A stretch of 14,743 nucleotides of DNA from contig SBAY01000085.1 of NCBI GenBank assembly GCA_005239945.1, forward strand, positions 1 to 14,743, read 5' to 3'. Below are positions 1 through 6,604 of this stretch, in pieces. Below the pieces are notes generated by a model. That model worked only from the letters and a program-made list of their open reading frames with translations, had not been told where the DNA came from and did not search any database. Origin of the DNA: Nitrospira sp. Its GTDB lineage: Bacteria > UBA9089 > CG2-30-40-21 > SBAY01. Within the stretch, counting starts at the first letter, position 1. Each line of letters opens with the position of its first letter. A program made the translations under genes and the position numbers.

Positions 1-101
1 ACTGCACTACTTTTGCAGTTATGAAACGACAAAAACTTACAGAAGCATTTACTAATGATACTCATTTTGTCCAGTTTGGATTTGCAAAAAGACCTAAATA
101 A
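1..101 (+). CDS. C-terminal fragment of a PIN-domain protein (VapC-like toxin)
   Basis: The frame beginning at base 3 is open from the window edge to TAA at 99-101 and encodes about 32 residues. It reads CTTF, then AVMKRQKLTEAFTND, then THFVQFGF and a basic tail. This matches the usual end of PIN-domain ribonucleases of type II toxin-antitoxin systems, where a (D)C-T-S-F segment is followed by a helix, then EAL-x-x-D-x-HF-x-x-x-GF. The Asp of the N-D-T-H-F segment would be the last acidic residue of the metal site. The preceding catalytic Asp, normally just before the Cys, lies outside the window. The rest of the gene and any antitoxin are not visible. The assignment rests on a short motif; the family is likely, but the toxin role is inference. 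Confidence 0.65.
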   Translation, partial: CTTFAVMKRQKLTEAFTNDTHFVQFGFAKRPK

Positions 102-130
102 AATCTTAAATTTAAGGAGGTTTATCAAAA

Positions 131-910
131 ATGGATTGGGGAATGAAGAATCGGTTATCACAATTAATTCAACCAGATGGGCGGTGTTTTTTCATGCCTA
201 TTGACCATGGGTATTTTCAAGGGCCTACCAGTAAACTGGAGAAACCGGGGGAAACGATTAAGCCACTGCTCCCCTTTTATGATGCGTTATTCGTTACCAG
301 GGGGGTATTGCGGGCTTGCATAGACCCGGCCAACACTAAACCAATTATTCTCAGGGTATCTGGTGGCACAAGTATGGTCGGCAAAGATCTGGCTAATGAA
401 GGACTAACTACCTCGATGAAGGATGCCGTTCGGCTTAATGCTGCCGCCGTGGGTATCTCTATCTTTGTCGGTAGTGACTATGAACATCAAACATTGTTAA
501 ATCTATCCAAACTTGTTGATGAAGGTGAAGAATATGGCATTCCGGTAATGGCGGTTACTGCGGTGGGTAAAGAACTTGAGAAACGGGATGCCCGCTATCT
601 GGCGTTGGCCTGCCGTATTGCCGCAGAATTAGGGGCTAAGGTGGTAAAAACCTACTGGTGTGAAAACTTTGAAAAGGTAGTCAATGGCTGCCCTGTGCCT
701 GTGGTTATGGCTGGGGGACCTAAAGTAGAAACTGCCCGTGAGGTATTTGAGTTTGTTTATGATGGGATGCAAAAAGGGGCAATTGGTGTAAATCTGGGCA
801 GAAATATCTGGCAAAATGAATATCCTGTGGCTATGATAAAGGCATTGCGGGCTATCGTCCATGAAAAGGCTACTGTAGAAGATGCAGTGGAGATATTTAA
901 TACCAGGTAG
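131..910 (+). CDS. Class I aldolase/thiolase of the LsrF/DhnA family
   Basis: A 259-residue TIM-barrel enzyme closest, by recall, to LsrF (3-hydroxy-5-phosphonooxypentane-2,4-dione thiolase, AI-2 breakdown) and to DhnA-type fructose-bisphosphate aldolases. Visible signatures are DWGM near the start, PIDHGYFQGP at 23-32, FVTRG at 54-58, GSDYEHQ at 114-120, the VVKTYW strand with the probable Schiff-base Lys173, AGG at 194-196 and NLGRNIWQ at 221-228, both probably phosphate-binding. The start is set by a strong AAGGAGG at 114-120 and an in-frame stop at 113-115. The protein therefore lacks the roughly 30-residue N-terminal extension of E. coli LsrF. No other lsr genes are present; the neighbours are a PIN fragment and an exported protein. 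The substrate is thus open: LsrF-type dione thiolysis, fructose-bisphosphate cleavage and aminoshikimate-type aldol chemistry are all known in the superfamily. Confidence 0.85.
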   Translation: MDWGMKNRLSQLIQPDGRCFFMPIDHGYFQGPTSKLEKPGETIKPLLPFYDALFVTRGVLRACIDPANTKPIILRVSGGTSMVGKDLANEGLTTSMKDAVRLNAAAVGISIFVGSDYEHQTLLNLSKLVDEGEEYGIPVMAVTAVGKELEKRDARYLALACRIAAELGAKVVKTYWCENFEKVVNGCPVPVVMAGGPKVETAREVFEFVYDGMQKGAIGVNLGRNIWQNEYPVAMIKALRAIVHEKATVEDAVEIFNTR

Positions 911-918
911 CGGTGTTC

Positions 919-959
919 GGGGAAAATAGGATTTATATGACCTATCTGACTTATTCCCC
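919..959 (+). other. Interrupted hairpin between aldolase and exported-protein genes
   Basis: GGGGAA at 919-924 pairs with TTCCCC at 954-959, and inside it ATAGG at 926-930 pairs with CCTAT at 941-945. The stem starts 9 bases after the aldolase stop. No T-run follows, so it is not a textbook intrinsic terminator. It could stabilise the 3' end or weakly attenuate read-through into the next gene, which has its own good ribosome binding site. Confidence 0.35.
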
Positions 960-991
960 AATCCCTTTCCCTTAAAAGGAGGATGTAGGAG

Positions 992-2725
992 ATGACCACT
1001 AAAAGACTAATCCTTGCTTTAGTGTTATGGTTATGTCTAATAAGTAACGGACAGGCAAAGAATGTAGCCATATTAGAATTTGAGGATTTTAGCTCTCCTC
1101 TTAATCCTGCCGGATTTCAAATCTCCCAGGATTTAATTAGATATACCCTTTCAAAAGAGTTTAAAATCATTGACCAGGAGGTAGTTAAAAAGGTATTTGA
1201 TTTAGCCGCATTTAAAAAAATGGGAATAATCACTAAGGATAAGGCTTATTCCTTAGGCAAATTATTAGACGCAGATATAATTGTAGTCGGTAATTACCAG
1301 GTTTTTAAAAAGGATTCCTTGCTCATAAATACCTCATTTATCAATACTCATTATGAAGACATTCCTGATATGGATAAACAGATTCTTGGGTGTTTTGAAG
1401 GGGTTTTTAGCTTGGAAGGCAGGGTTAAAGAGATTTCTAAAAAGGGAATCTTTATTGATCTAGGGGCATCGGTTGGGTTAAAGTTAGGGGATGATTTTTC
1501 CCTTATCCGAAATAATAACCCCATGGGTACATTAAAGGTAGTTAAAGTAGATAAAGAATCCGCAGAAATACTTCCTACCACAGAGATAAAAATAAATGTG
1601 GGCGACAAAGTAAGAAAATTCCCTCAAGAGGTATCACCTCAAATTGAATCTAAAACTACAAGGCATTTAATTGTCAGTCCCACACCCCCTGGACAAGAAA
1701 TAGATATCGATGGCCATTCGATTGGAAATAGTCCTTTAGTCATTAAAAATATACAAAACAAGGAAATAACCCTGAGGCTCAGTAAATCGGGCTATAAACC
1801 TGAATTCGCTAATATAAGTTTCTATGATTATCCAATGTTAAATCTTTCCCTGGCGTTGTTTAAATCTGCCGAGGAGGAAGAGGTAAAACATATCGTTATG
1901 GGTTCTGTTCTGGTAACATCCGTCCCTTCATCGGCGTATGTCTATTTAGGGAAGACCCTTAAAGGAATGACTCCATTATTTATTCCTAATTTGCCAGGTG
2001 GCGTGTATCGAATAAGCATTGGGAAACCAGGATATGAAACCGTTGAGCAGAGTGTCATCGTAGAAGGGGTTGGACAAAAAAAATTGGATGTTAAACTCAA
2101 ATATGTCCTGCCAGCACTACCCCCTAAAGAGCCACCATCAGAATTGCTGACCGTTCAAACACCACATTTACTAAAAAAGGGTGAAATAGATATTGGTTTA
2201 AAATATCCCGAAGGGTTTATTCTTAGATTGGCTTCACCAATAGAAAATTTAGAGATGCGCATTGTTGGATTAGGAATTGGGGCAAAACATAGTTTGTATA
2301 AAAATGAGCATGCATCTCAAGAGGAAGCACCTAAACTTGCTTTAGACTTTTACTATCAAACCTATGATATGCGAAAAGGGGAAAAGGAAAAAAGTAGCGG
2401 CATTTCAATACTTATGGGTGCGCCGGTTAAACTCCCAACTGGACATTCTGAATATTATTTAGGGACAGGGTTATTAAAAAGGGACTCCCATAATGAATTA
2501 CGATATTTTGGTGGGGTAATGAGTCAATTAACCCGTGACCTGTTTTTGTTGCTTGAATATGATAAAATCGATGGTTATGGGGTCGGGGTACGATTTCCCT
2601 TAACCCCTCAATTCGAGTTTTTAACAGGTATAGGCAAGGAAAACGGTGATTTCCGATACGATATAGGAATATTTTTTAGAGGAGAAGCGGAAAAGGAAAA
2701 AGAGACTAAAAAAGGCAGGGAATAG
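992..2725 (+). CDS. Exported CsgG/FlgT-like protein with two PEGA domains and a C-terminal beta-rich domain
   Basis: A 577-residue protein with a Sec signal peptide (about 1-22, ending GQA). Residues 23-110 resemble the CsgG/FlgT middle fold (NVAILEFEDF, later LGKLLDADIIVVGNY), which in known families binds periplasmic partners. Residues 138-210 look like a small SH3-like barrel (GRVKEISKKGIFIDLG, LGDDFSLIR). Two PEGA domains follow at about 225-290 and 304-370; each carries a GYKPE/GYET-type turn and the second has a PGGVYRISI strand. Residues 397-562 are alternating beta-strands consistent with an outer-membrane or surface barrel, but the last strand (IGIFF) is followed by a charged 14-residue tail, unlike a classic barrel end. 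AGGAGG at 977-982 lies 9 bases before the ATG. The role is probably in the envelope or assembly; the function is not known. Domains are moderately sure, the architecture as a whole is unfamiliar. Confidence 0.75.
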   Translation: MTTKRLILALVLWLCLISNGQAKNVAILEFEDFSSPLNPAGFQISQDLIRYTLSKEFKIIDQEVVKKVFDLAAFKKMGIITKDKAYSLGKLLDADIIVVGNYQVFKKDSLLINTSFINTHYEDIPDMDKQILGCFEGVFSLEGRVKEISKKGIFIDLGASVGLKLGDDFSLIRNNNPMGTLKVVKVDKESAEILPTTEIKINVGDKVRKFPQEVSPQIESKTTRHLIVSPTPPGQEIDIDGHSIGNSPLVIKNIQNKEITLRLSKSGYKPEFANISFYDYPMLNLSLALFKSAEEEEVKHIVMGSVLVTSVPSSAYVYLGKTLKGMTPLFIPNLPGGVYRISIGKPGYETVEQSVIVEGVGQKKLDVKLKYVLPALPPKEPPSELLTVQTPHLLKKGEIDIGLKYPEGFILRLASPIENLEMRIVGLGIGAKHSLYKNEHASQEEAPKLALDFYYQTYDMRKGEKEKSSGISILMGAPVKLPTGHSEYYLGTGLLKRDSHNELRYFGGVMSQLTRDLFLLLEYDKIDGYGVGVRFPLTPQFEFLTGIGKENGDFRYDIGIFFRGEAEKEKETKKGRE

Positions 2726-2876
2726 GGGAGGAACTGGAATCAGGTTTTAATTACGGATACATTCTACATTCAATATTTTATAAGCATTTTAGTATGATTT
2801 GGCATTCCGAACACTATTGGGTTATCCCTCTTTTTGCACCAATCACTGATTGCTTACAAAAAAAATTAAAAAATAC
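2726..2876. other. Intergenic region with no gene seen
   Basis: AT-rich spacer between the PEGA-protein stop and the promoter of the PorV-like gene. I see no coding frame with a ribosome binding site, no tRNA-like fold and no convincing terminator. An A-rich run at about 2858-2873 immediately precedes the -35 box and could act as an UP-type element. Confidence 0.5.
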
Positions 2877-2905
2877 TTGACAGAATAATTATATTATGGT
2901 ATATT
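2877..2905 (+). promoter_or_regulatory. Sigma-70-type promoter for the PorV-like gene
   Basis: TTGACA at 2877-2882, a 17-bp spacer, and TATATT at 2900-2905: a perfect -35 box and 5 of 6 matches in the -10 box at optimal spacing. The A-rich run just upstream fits an UP element. Transcription would begin near 2912, giving a leader of about 107 bases before the ATG at 3019. Confidence 0.75.
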
Positions 2906-2932
2906 AGAATTAAGTTTAAAAATGGAAGCCCA

Positions 2933-2987
2933 AACTTGTTTTAGGAAATACTATAAAACAGGTTAAGACATCCAAATTATAGGATGT
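2933..2987 (+). promoter_or_regulatory. Structured 5' leader with two hairpins upstream of the PorV-like gene
   Basis: The first stem pairs AACTTGTTTTA (2933-2943) with TAAAACAGGTT (2954-2964): 11 pairs including one G-U, with a 10-base loop. The second pairs ACATCC (2968-2973) with GGATGT (2982-2987) around an 8-base loop. The GGAGG ribosome site lies at about 3004-3008, beyond both stems. I could not match the leader to a riboswitch class I know. It may stabilise mRNA of an abundant outer-membrane protein, bind a regulator, or be coincidental in AT-rich DNA. Confidence 0.4.
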
Positions 2988-3018
2988 TGAGGCAACCAAA
3001 GAAAGGAGGTAATGTAAA

Positions 3019-3939
3019 ATGAAAAGGTTTTTGAGTTTAGTTGTAGCGGTAAGTGTATTGTGTGTGGGTAGTTATGTCATGGCCGGGTCACCAGGGAGTA
3101 AGGGAGCGGTGTTTTTAAAACTTGGGCAAGGGGCAAGGGCAAATGCCATGGGTGAATCATTTGTGGCACTGGCAGATGACATTAATGCCCTCTACTGGAA
3201 TCCAGCAGGGATTGCCCAGATTAAAGAAAGACAGGCTACCTTTATGTATTCGGATTGGCTGGAGGAGATAAATTACAACTACTTAGCCTATGTTAGTCCT
3301 GCTCAAGTAATGGGTGGAATTATGGGTGGAGCAATTACCCTGTTAGATTCAGGGAGTATCGATAAATATGATGCAACCCCAAATAAGGTGGGCACATTTG
3401 ACGGCAAGGACATTGCCCTCGCCATTTCTTATGCTAAGGAGATGACGCCAAATTGTTCCTTAGGGGCAACCTTAAAATATATCCAGATGAAGATAGATGG
3501 TAACAAATCAACCGGGTTTGGGGTAGATGTTGGTTGTTTATATAAGCCTGAAGTTGAAAATCTTACCTTAGGGATAGTCATGCAGAATTTTGGTCCTAAA
3601 TTAGGGGCATTTGTCAGTGAAAAAGATGGATTACCATTGAACTTCAAGGTTGGTGGTGCCTATAAATTCCCTAATAATCCCCTAACCTTAAGTCTGGATA
3701 TTAACTTCCCCTCGGATAACGATACCAATTTTAATCTCGGTGGTGAATACTGGATTAAAGAGATGGTAGCCATTCGGGCTGGATATAAATCACTTACCAA
3801 GGATGAACTAAAATCATCGGATTTGACCTTTGGGGCAGGATTTAGAATACCGGGAACAGGTATTGGACTTGATTATGCCTATTGTGATTATGATGATTTA
3901 GGTGATACCCACCGCGTATCTTTGATGACTAAATTTTAA
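3019..3939 (+). CDS. PorV/PorQ-family outer-membrane beta-barrel protein
   Basis: A 306-residue protein with a signal peptide (1-22, cut after VMA). Its mature start is typical of the UPF0164/PorV family: GSKGAVFLKLGQGARANAMG, then ESFVALADD and ALYWNPAGIA at 57-66. The rest is amphipathic beta-strands with repeated Gly/aromatic ends (FGVDVGCLY, LTLGIVMQNFGP, VAIRAGYKS, FGAGFRIPGTGIGLDYAYCDY) and it ends in a terminal F (SLMTKF), as expected for an outer-membrane barrel inserted by BAM. In Bacteroidota, PorV carries cargo of the type IX secretion system; in other phyla the family's role is less settled. A strong GGAGG site and its own promoter precede it. The giant secreted protein downstream has a type IX-like C-terminus, which supports an export role here. 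Confidence 0.88.
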   Translation: MKRFLSLVVAVSVLCVGSYVMAGSPGSKGAVFLKLGQGARANAMGESFVALADDINALYWNPAGIAQIKERQATFMYSDWLEEINYNYLAYVSPAQVMGGIMGGAITLLDSGSIDKYDATPNKVGTFDGKDIALAISYAKEMTPNCSLGATLKYIQMKIDGNKSTGFGVDVGCLYKPEVENLTLGIVMQNFGPKLGAFVSEKDGLPLNFKVGGAYKFPNNPLTLSLDINFPSDNDTNFNLGGEYWIKEMVAIRAGYKSLTKDELKSSDLTFGAGFRIPGTGIGLDYAYCDYDDLGDTHRVSLMTKF

Positions 3940-3953
3940 GAGGAAAAATTATA

Positions 3954-4037
3954 ACCGCAGAGGCACGGAGATACAAAGAAGAAATTAGAGAAATAATTAA
4001 ATTTCTCTGTGTCTCTGTGTCTCTGTGTCTCTGTGGT
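3954..4037. repeat. 84-bp imperfect palindrome with 8-bp tandem units
   Basis: The left end ACCGCAGAGGCACGGAGA is nearly the reverse complement of the right end, which closes with CTCTGTGGT. The core pairs AGAGAAAT (3987-3994) with ATTTCTCT (4001-4008) around six bases. The right arm holds four exact TCTCTGTG units at 4004-4035; the left arm carries degenerate copies of the complement. It lies between the PorV-like stop and the next promoter, so in RNA it would form a long hairpin that could end or protect the upstream transcript. No transposase is present, so it may be a non-autonomous or REP-like element. Confidence 0.75.
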
Positions 4038-4084
4038 GAAAATTAAATTTTGATGCTCTTTGATAATTTAATATTGTTTTTGTG

Positions 4085-4114
4085 TTGACAATTAAAAGGA
4101 AGATAGGGTATAAT
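4085..4114 (+). promoter_or_regulatory. Consensus sigma-70 promoter for the glycosyltransferase gene cluster
   Basis: TTGACA at 4085-4090, an 18-bp spacer and TATAAT at 4109-4114, both boxes perfect. Transcription would start near 4121, only about 12 bases before the ATG at 4133. The GGCGGAG at 4124-4130 would serve as a close-set ribosome site. This placement excludes the upstream in-frame GTG at 4082 as the start on this transcript. Confidence 0.75.
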
Positions 4115-4132
4115 AATTTGGAAGGCGGAGAA

Positions 4133-6604
4133 ATGGGGAAGAAGGTCAGAAAACAAAAAATAGATAGCAAAGGGCAAAAAAAGAGGAAGTGGAGGGTTCA
4201 ATTTAGGATACCAAAGTTTCTTATACCGAAGGATGAACCGATTGTTCCAAGAACATTTACTTCCTTAGATTATGCAGGTGGGATATTGGTATTTTTTATC
4301 TGCTGGGCAGTGTATCTGCACACCTTGACTCCGACGATTGGATTTCACGATTCAGGTGATATGGTTACCGCGGCTTATGTGCTTGGCATTCCACATCCAA
4401 CGGGTTATCCGCTGTATTGCTTGTTTGGAAAACTATGGATGACTATTTTACCGATAGGTAACATTGCCTATCGGATGAACTTAGCCTCTGCCTTATGTGC
4501 GTCGCTGGCGTGTATGATGGTGTACTTTACTATCTTAAAAGTAGGAAGTATGAAGTGGGAAGTAAGAAGTGAGGAAAATAAACTCATCCCTCATCTTTTA
4601 TCCCTTATCCCAGCAATAGTTGGAGCATTAATGCTTGCCTTCGCTACTACCTTCTGGGAGCAGGCAGTAATTGCTGAGAAATACACACTCAATGCCTTGT
4701 TTGCCACATTACTAATCTTCATCTTACTAAAGTGGCAAGAAGCAATGAGTACGGAGCATGGAGCACGGAGTAGAGAGCAAAAAACTCCAGGCTCAATGCT
4801 CAACGCTCAACGCTTACTCTACCTCTTCTCTTTCACCCTCGGCTTATCCTTCACCCATCATATGCAAACAATCTACTTAGTCCCAGCAAGTATATTCTTT
4901 ATTATAGCCGTATGGTGGAAAAACAGAAAATACTCATCCCTCATCCCTAATCCCTCATCCCTCGCAAAGATGCTTTGCTTATTCATTATACCTTTATTCT
5001 TGTACTTATATTTACCTATTCGAGCAAGTGCTCATCCTGTTTATAATTGGGGTGATCCTGAGACATTAAGAAGATTCATCTACCATATTACAGGACAAGC
5101 ATATAAAGATTATTTTATATCAGAGATAAGTGAAATTTATAAAAATTTGAGTCATATCCCTCATTTCTTAATAGATCAATTTACTCCATATTTTTGGTGG
5201 ATTAGTTTAGTTGGATTCCTTATTTTATTATTTAAAAGAAGAATTGTTTTTTTGTTTTTCTTTCTAATAATTATAGTAAATATATCTTTCGCTGTTAAAT
5301 ATTCTATTCCTAATATAGAAGACTATTATATTTTAACTTATATTATTTTTAGTCTTTTATTTAGTTTATGTGTTGGAGTTATATTAAATAAAGTTTTACA
5401 AAGGTATAAAAAAGGATTAATATTTTCTATTTTATTTTTTATTTTTCCTATTATTTCATTTTTGATACACCATCCTTATAATAATAGAAATGATTATTAT
5501 TTTGCTTATGATTATGGAAAGAGTATTTTAGACCCTATTGATAAGAATGCAATAATATTCTTGGAAGGTGATATTGCACAATTTCCAGTTTGCTATTTTA
5601 AATATTGTGAAAATCAACGTGATGATGTAGCTTTGATTTTTACTATCTCTTTACCAGAGGATTGGTTTGGATCTCACAAGGAGATATGGTATAGTAAAAT
5701 AGTTAAAGAGCAATATCCAGATTTAGATTTATCTATTCCTATTCAAAGTAATGGAGTTAATCATAATGATATAATAGGAAGTGTTAAAAGAATTAAAATT
5801 AAGGAGATTATATCTAATAAGCATATCCTTCGCCCAGTATTTTTAATGTATGATAAAGAAATGGTTAATAATTATATTTTAATTCCAAAGGGAATTTTTT
5901 GTAAGATTATAGATAAAGAGGTAAAAAAAGAAAGATTATATGAGGAGTTAAAAACATCTCCAGAAAGATTTTTTATAAGAGGGATAAAAGGGAATAGTAT
6001 AATTTTTAAAGATGCTCGGTGGACATTAGAATCAATTACAAATTATCTTGCATCATATAATATCCAAGGATTTACCTATAATAATTTAGGGATATATGAG
6101 AAAAGTATAAATAAATATAAAAATGGATTAGGAATAAAAATAAATTATAGAAATATTCCTTACTTTATTCCATATGGTAATTTCTATAACGGCTTTTTAA
6201 ATGAATATAAAAGATGTATAGAAGAAGTAAAAACTAATCTTGCAAATGTTTATTGGGAATATGGCAATTATTATGAAAAGAAAGGATTTATTTTAAAAGC
6301 AATTGATTTCTATAAAAAAGCAGATAAGATAAATCCCAATAATATAGTGTTAAAGAATACACTTGGATATTTATATGTTAGACAAGGTTGGTATCAAGAT
6401 GCTATAAATGAATTCAAAAAAGCTATCGAGATAAATCCAACCGATATCAGCTCTCATAAGAATTTAGCTACAGTTTACTATGAAAAAGGATTATTTAAAG
6501 AGGCTATTTTTGAATGTAAATATATTTTAAAGTGTGATTCAAATGATACTTATGCTAATCAGATGTTAGAAACAATTTTGAAAAGGAGGTTGAATTTAAA
6601 ATGA
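4133..6604 (+). CDS. DUF2723 / GT117-like membrane glycosyltransferase with C-terminal TPR repeats
   Basis: An 823-residue multi-pass GT-C-type protein. After a basic cytoplasmic N-terminus (1-35), the DUF2723 core shows TPTIGFHDSGD (66-76; the Asp/His-rich first loop is the likely catalytic site), HPTGYPLY (88-95), AYRMNLASAL (112-121) and HPVYNWGDP (301-309). About ten hydrophobic segments run to residue 445, followed by a large soluble domain and about three TPRs (701-806, for example LGYLYVRQGWYQDAINEFKK). DUF2723 is related to eukaryotic TMEM260, a protein O-mannosyltransferase, and such enzymes use lipid-linked sugars. The start at 4133 follows from the promoter. The gene ends in an ATGA overlap with the next gene, implying coupled translation. 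Three 7-bp unit arrays lie inside the coding region, and base composition falls sharply after about 5100. The acceptor and sugar are inferred, not seen. Confidence 0.85.
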   Translation: MGKKVRKQKIDSKGQKKRKWRVQFRIPKFLIPKDEPIVPRTFTSLDYAGGILVFFICWAVYLHTLTPTIGFHDSGDMVTAAYVLGIPHPTGYPLYCLFGKLWMTILPIGNIAYRMNLASALCASLACMMVYFTILKVGSMKWEVRSEENKLIPHLLSLIPAIVGALMLAFATTFWEQAVIAEKYTLNALFATLLIFILLKWQEAMSTEHGARSREQKTPGSMLNAQRLLYLFSFTLGLSFTHHMQTIYLVPASIFFIIAVWWKNRKYSSLIPNPSSLAKMLCLFIIPLFLYLYLPIRASAHPVYNWGDPETLRRFIYHITGQAYKDYFISEISEIYKNLSHIPHFLIDQFTPYFWWISLVGFLILLFKRRIVFLFFFLIIIVNISFAVKYSIPNIEDYYILTYIIFSLLFSLCVGVILNKVLQRYKKGLIFSILFFIFPIISFLIHHPYNNRNDYYFAYDYGKSILDPIDKNAIIFLEGDIAQFPVCYFKYCENQRDDVALIFTISLPEDWFGSHKEIWYSKIVKEQYPDLDLSIPIQSNGVNHNDIIGSVKRIKIKEIISNKHILRPVFLMYDKEMVNNYILIPKGIFCKIIDKEVKKERLYEELKTSPERFFIRGIKGNSIIFKDARWTLESITNYLASYNIQGFTYNNLGIYEKSINKYKNGLGIKINYRNIPYFIPYGNFYNGFLNEYKRCIEEVKTNLANVYWEYGNYYEKKGFILKAIDFYKKADKINPNNIVLKNTLGYLYVRQGWYQDAINEFKKAIEINPTDISSHKNLATVYYEKGLFKEAIFECKYILKCDSNDTYANQMLETILKRRLNLK
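4541..4610. repeat. Intragenic 7-bp unit array, purine arm plus pyrimidine arm
   Basis: Five degenerate 7-bp units of the type GTAGGAA/GTATGAA run from 4541 to 4575, and four pyrimidine-rich units (CTCATCC, CTCATCT, TTTATCC, CTTATCC) from 4583 to 4610. It encodes residues about 137-159 of the glycosyltransferase, a charged stretch between two membrane segments. The arms are only loosely complementary. Confidence 0.65.
4748..4814. repeat. Second intragenic 7-bp unit array, imperfect palindrome
   Basis: Four units of the type AGCATGG/AGCACGG at 4748-4775, then a 15-base centre, then GCTCAAT, GCTCAAC, GCTCAAC at 4791-4811. The right arm reads roughly as the complement of the left. It encodes glycosyltransferase residues about 206-227 (TEHGARSREQKTPGSMLNAQ), a soluble-looking loop. 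Confidence 0.65.
4933..4960. repeat. Third intragenic array, four CTCATCC units
   Basis: CTCATCC, CTCATCC, CTAATCC, CTCATCC in a row, the same unit as the right arm of the array at 4583-4610. It encodes a short loop (SSLIPNPSS, residues about 268-276) between two membrane segments of the glycosyltransferase. Confidence 0.65.
6583..6604 (+). promoter_or_regulatory. Ribosome site and ATGA stop/start overlap
   Basis: AAGGAGG at 6583-6589 lies within the last codons of the glycosyltransferase gene, 11 bases before the ATG at 6601, which shares bases with the TGA stop at 6602-6604. This fits translational coupling of the two genes. Confidence 0.8.

Noticed and set aside
629..1071. Minus-strand ORFs across the aldolase and its downstream gap
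   Set aside because: They overlap a strongly conserved aldolase on the other strand and translate to sequence without domain features.
2906..3008. Cyclic-di-GMP (GEMM) riboswitch, considered because an HD-GYP gene is nearby
   Set aside because: The conserved GEMM core and tetraloop-receptor elements are not found in the leader.
3954..4037. CRISPR-like array from regularly repeated 8-bp units
   Set aside because: Units are contiguous without unique spacers and form a palindrome; no cas genes are present.
4082..4132. GTG start 17 codons upstream for the glycosyltransferase
   Set aside because: It lies 5' of the -35 box of a perfect promoter and encodes the promoter itself; the ATG at 4133 has a close GGCGGAG and a basic N-terminus typical of such proteins.
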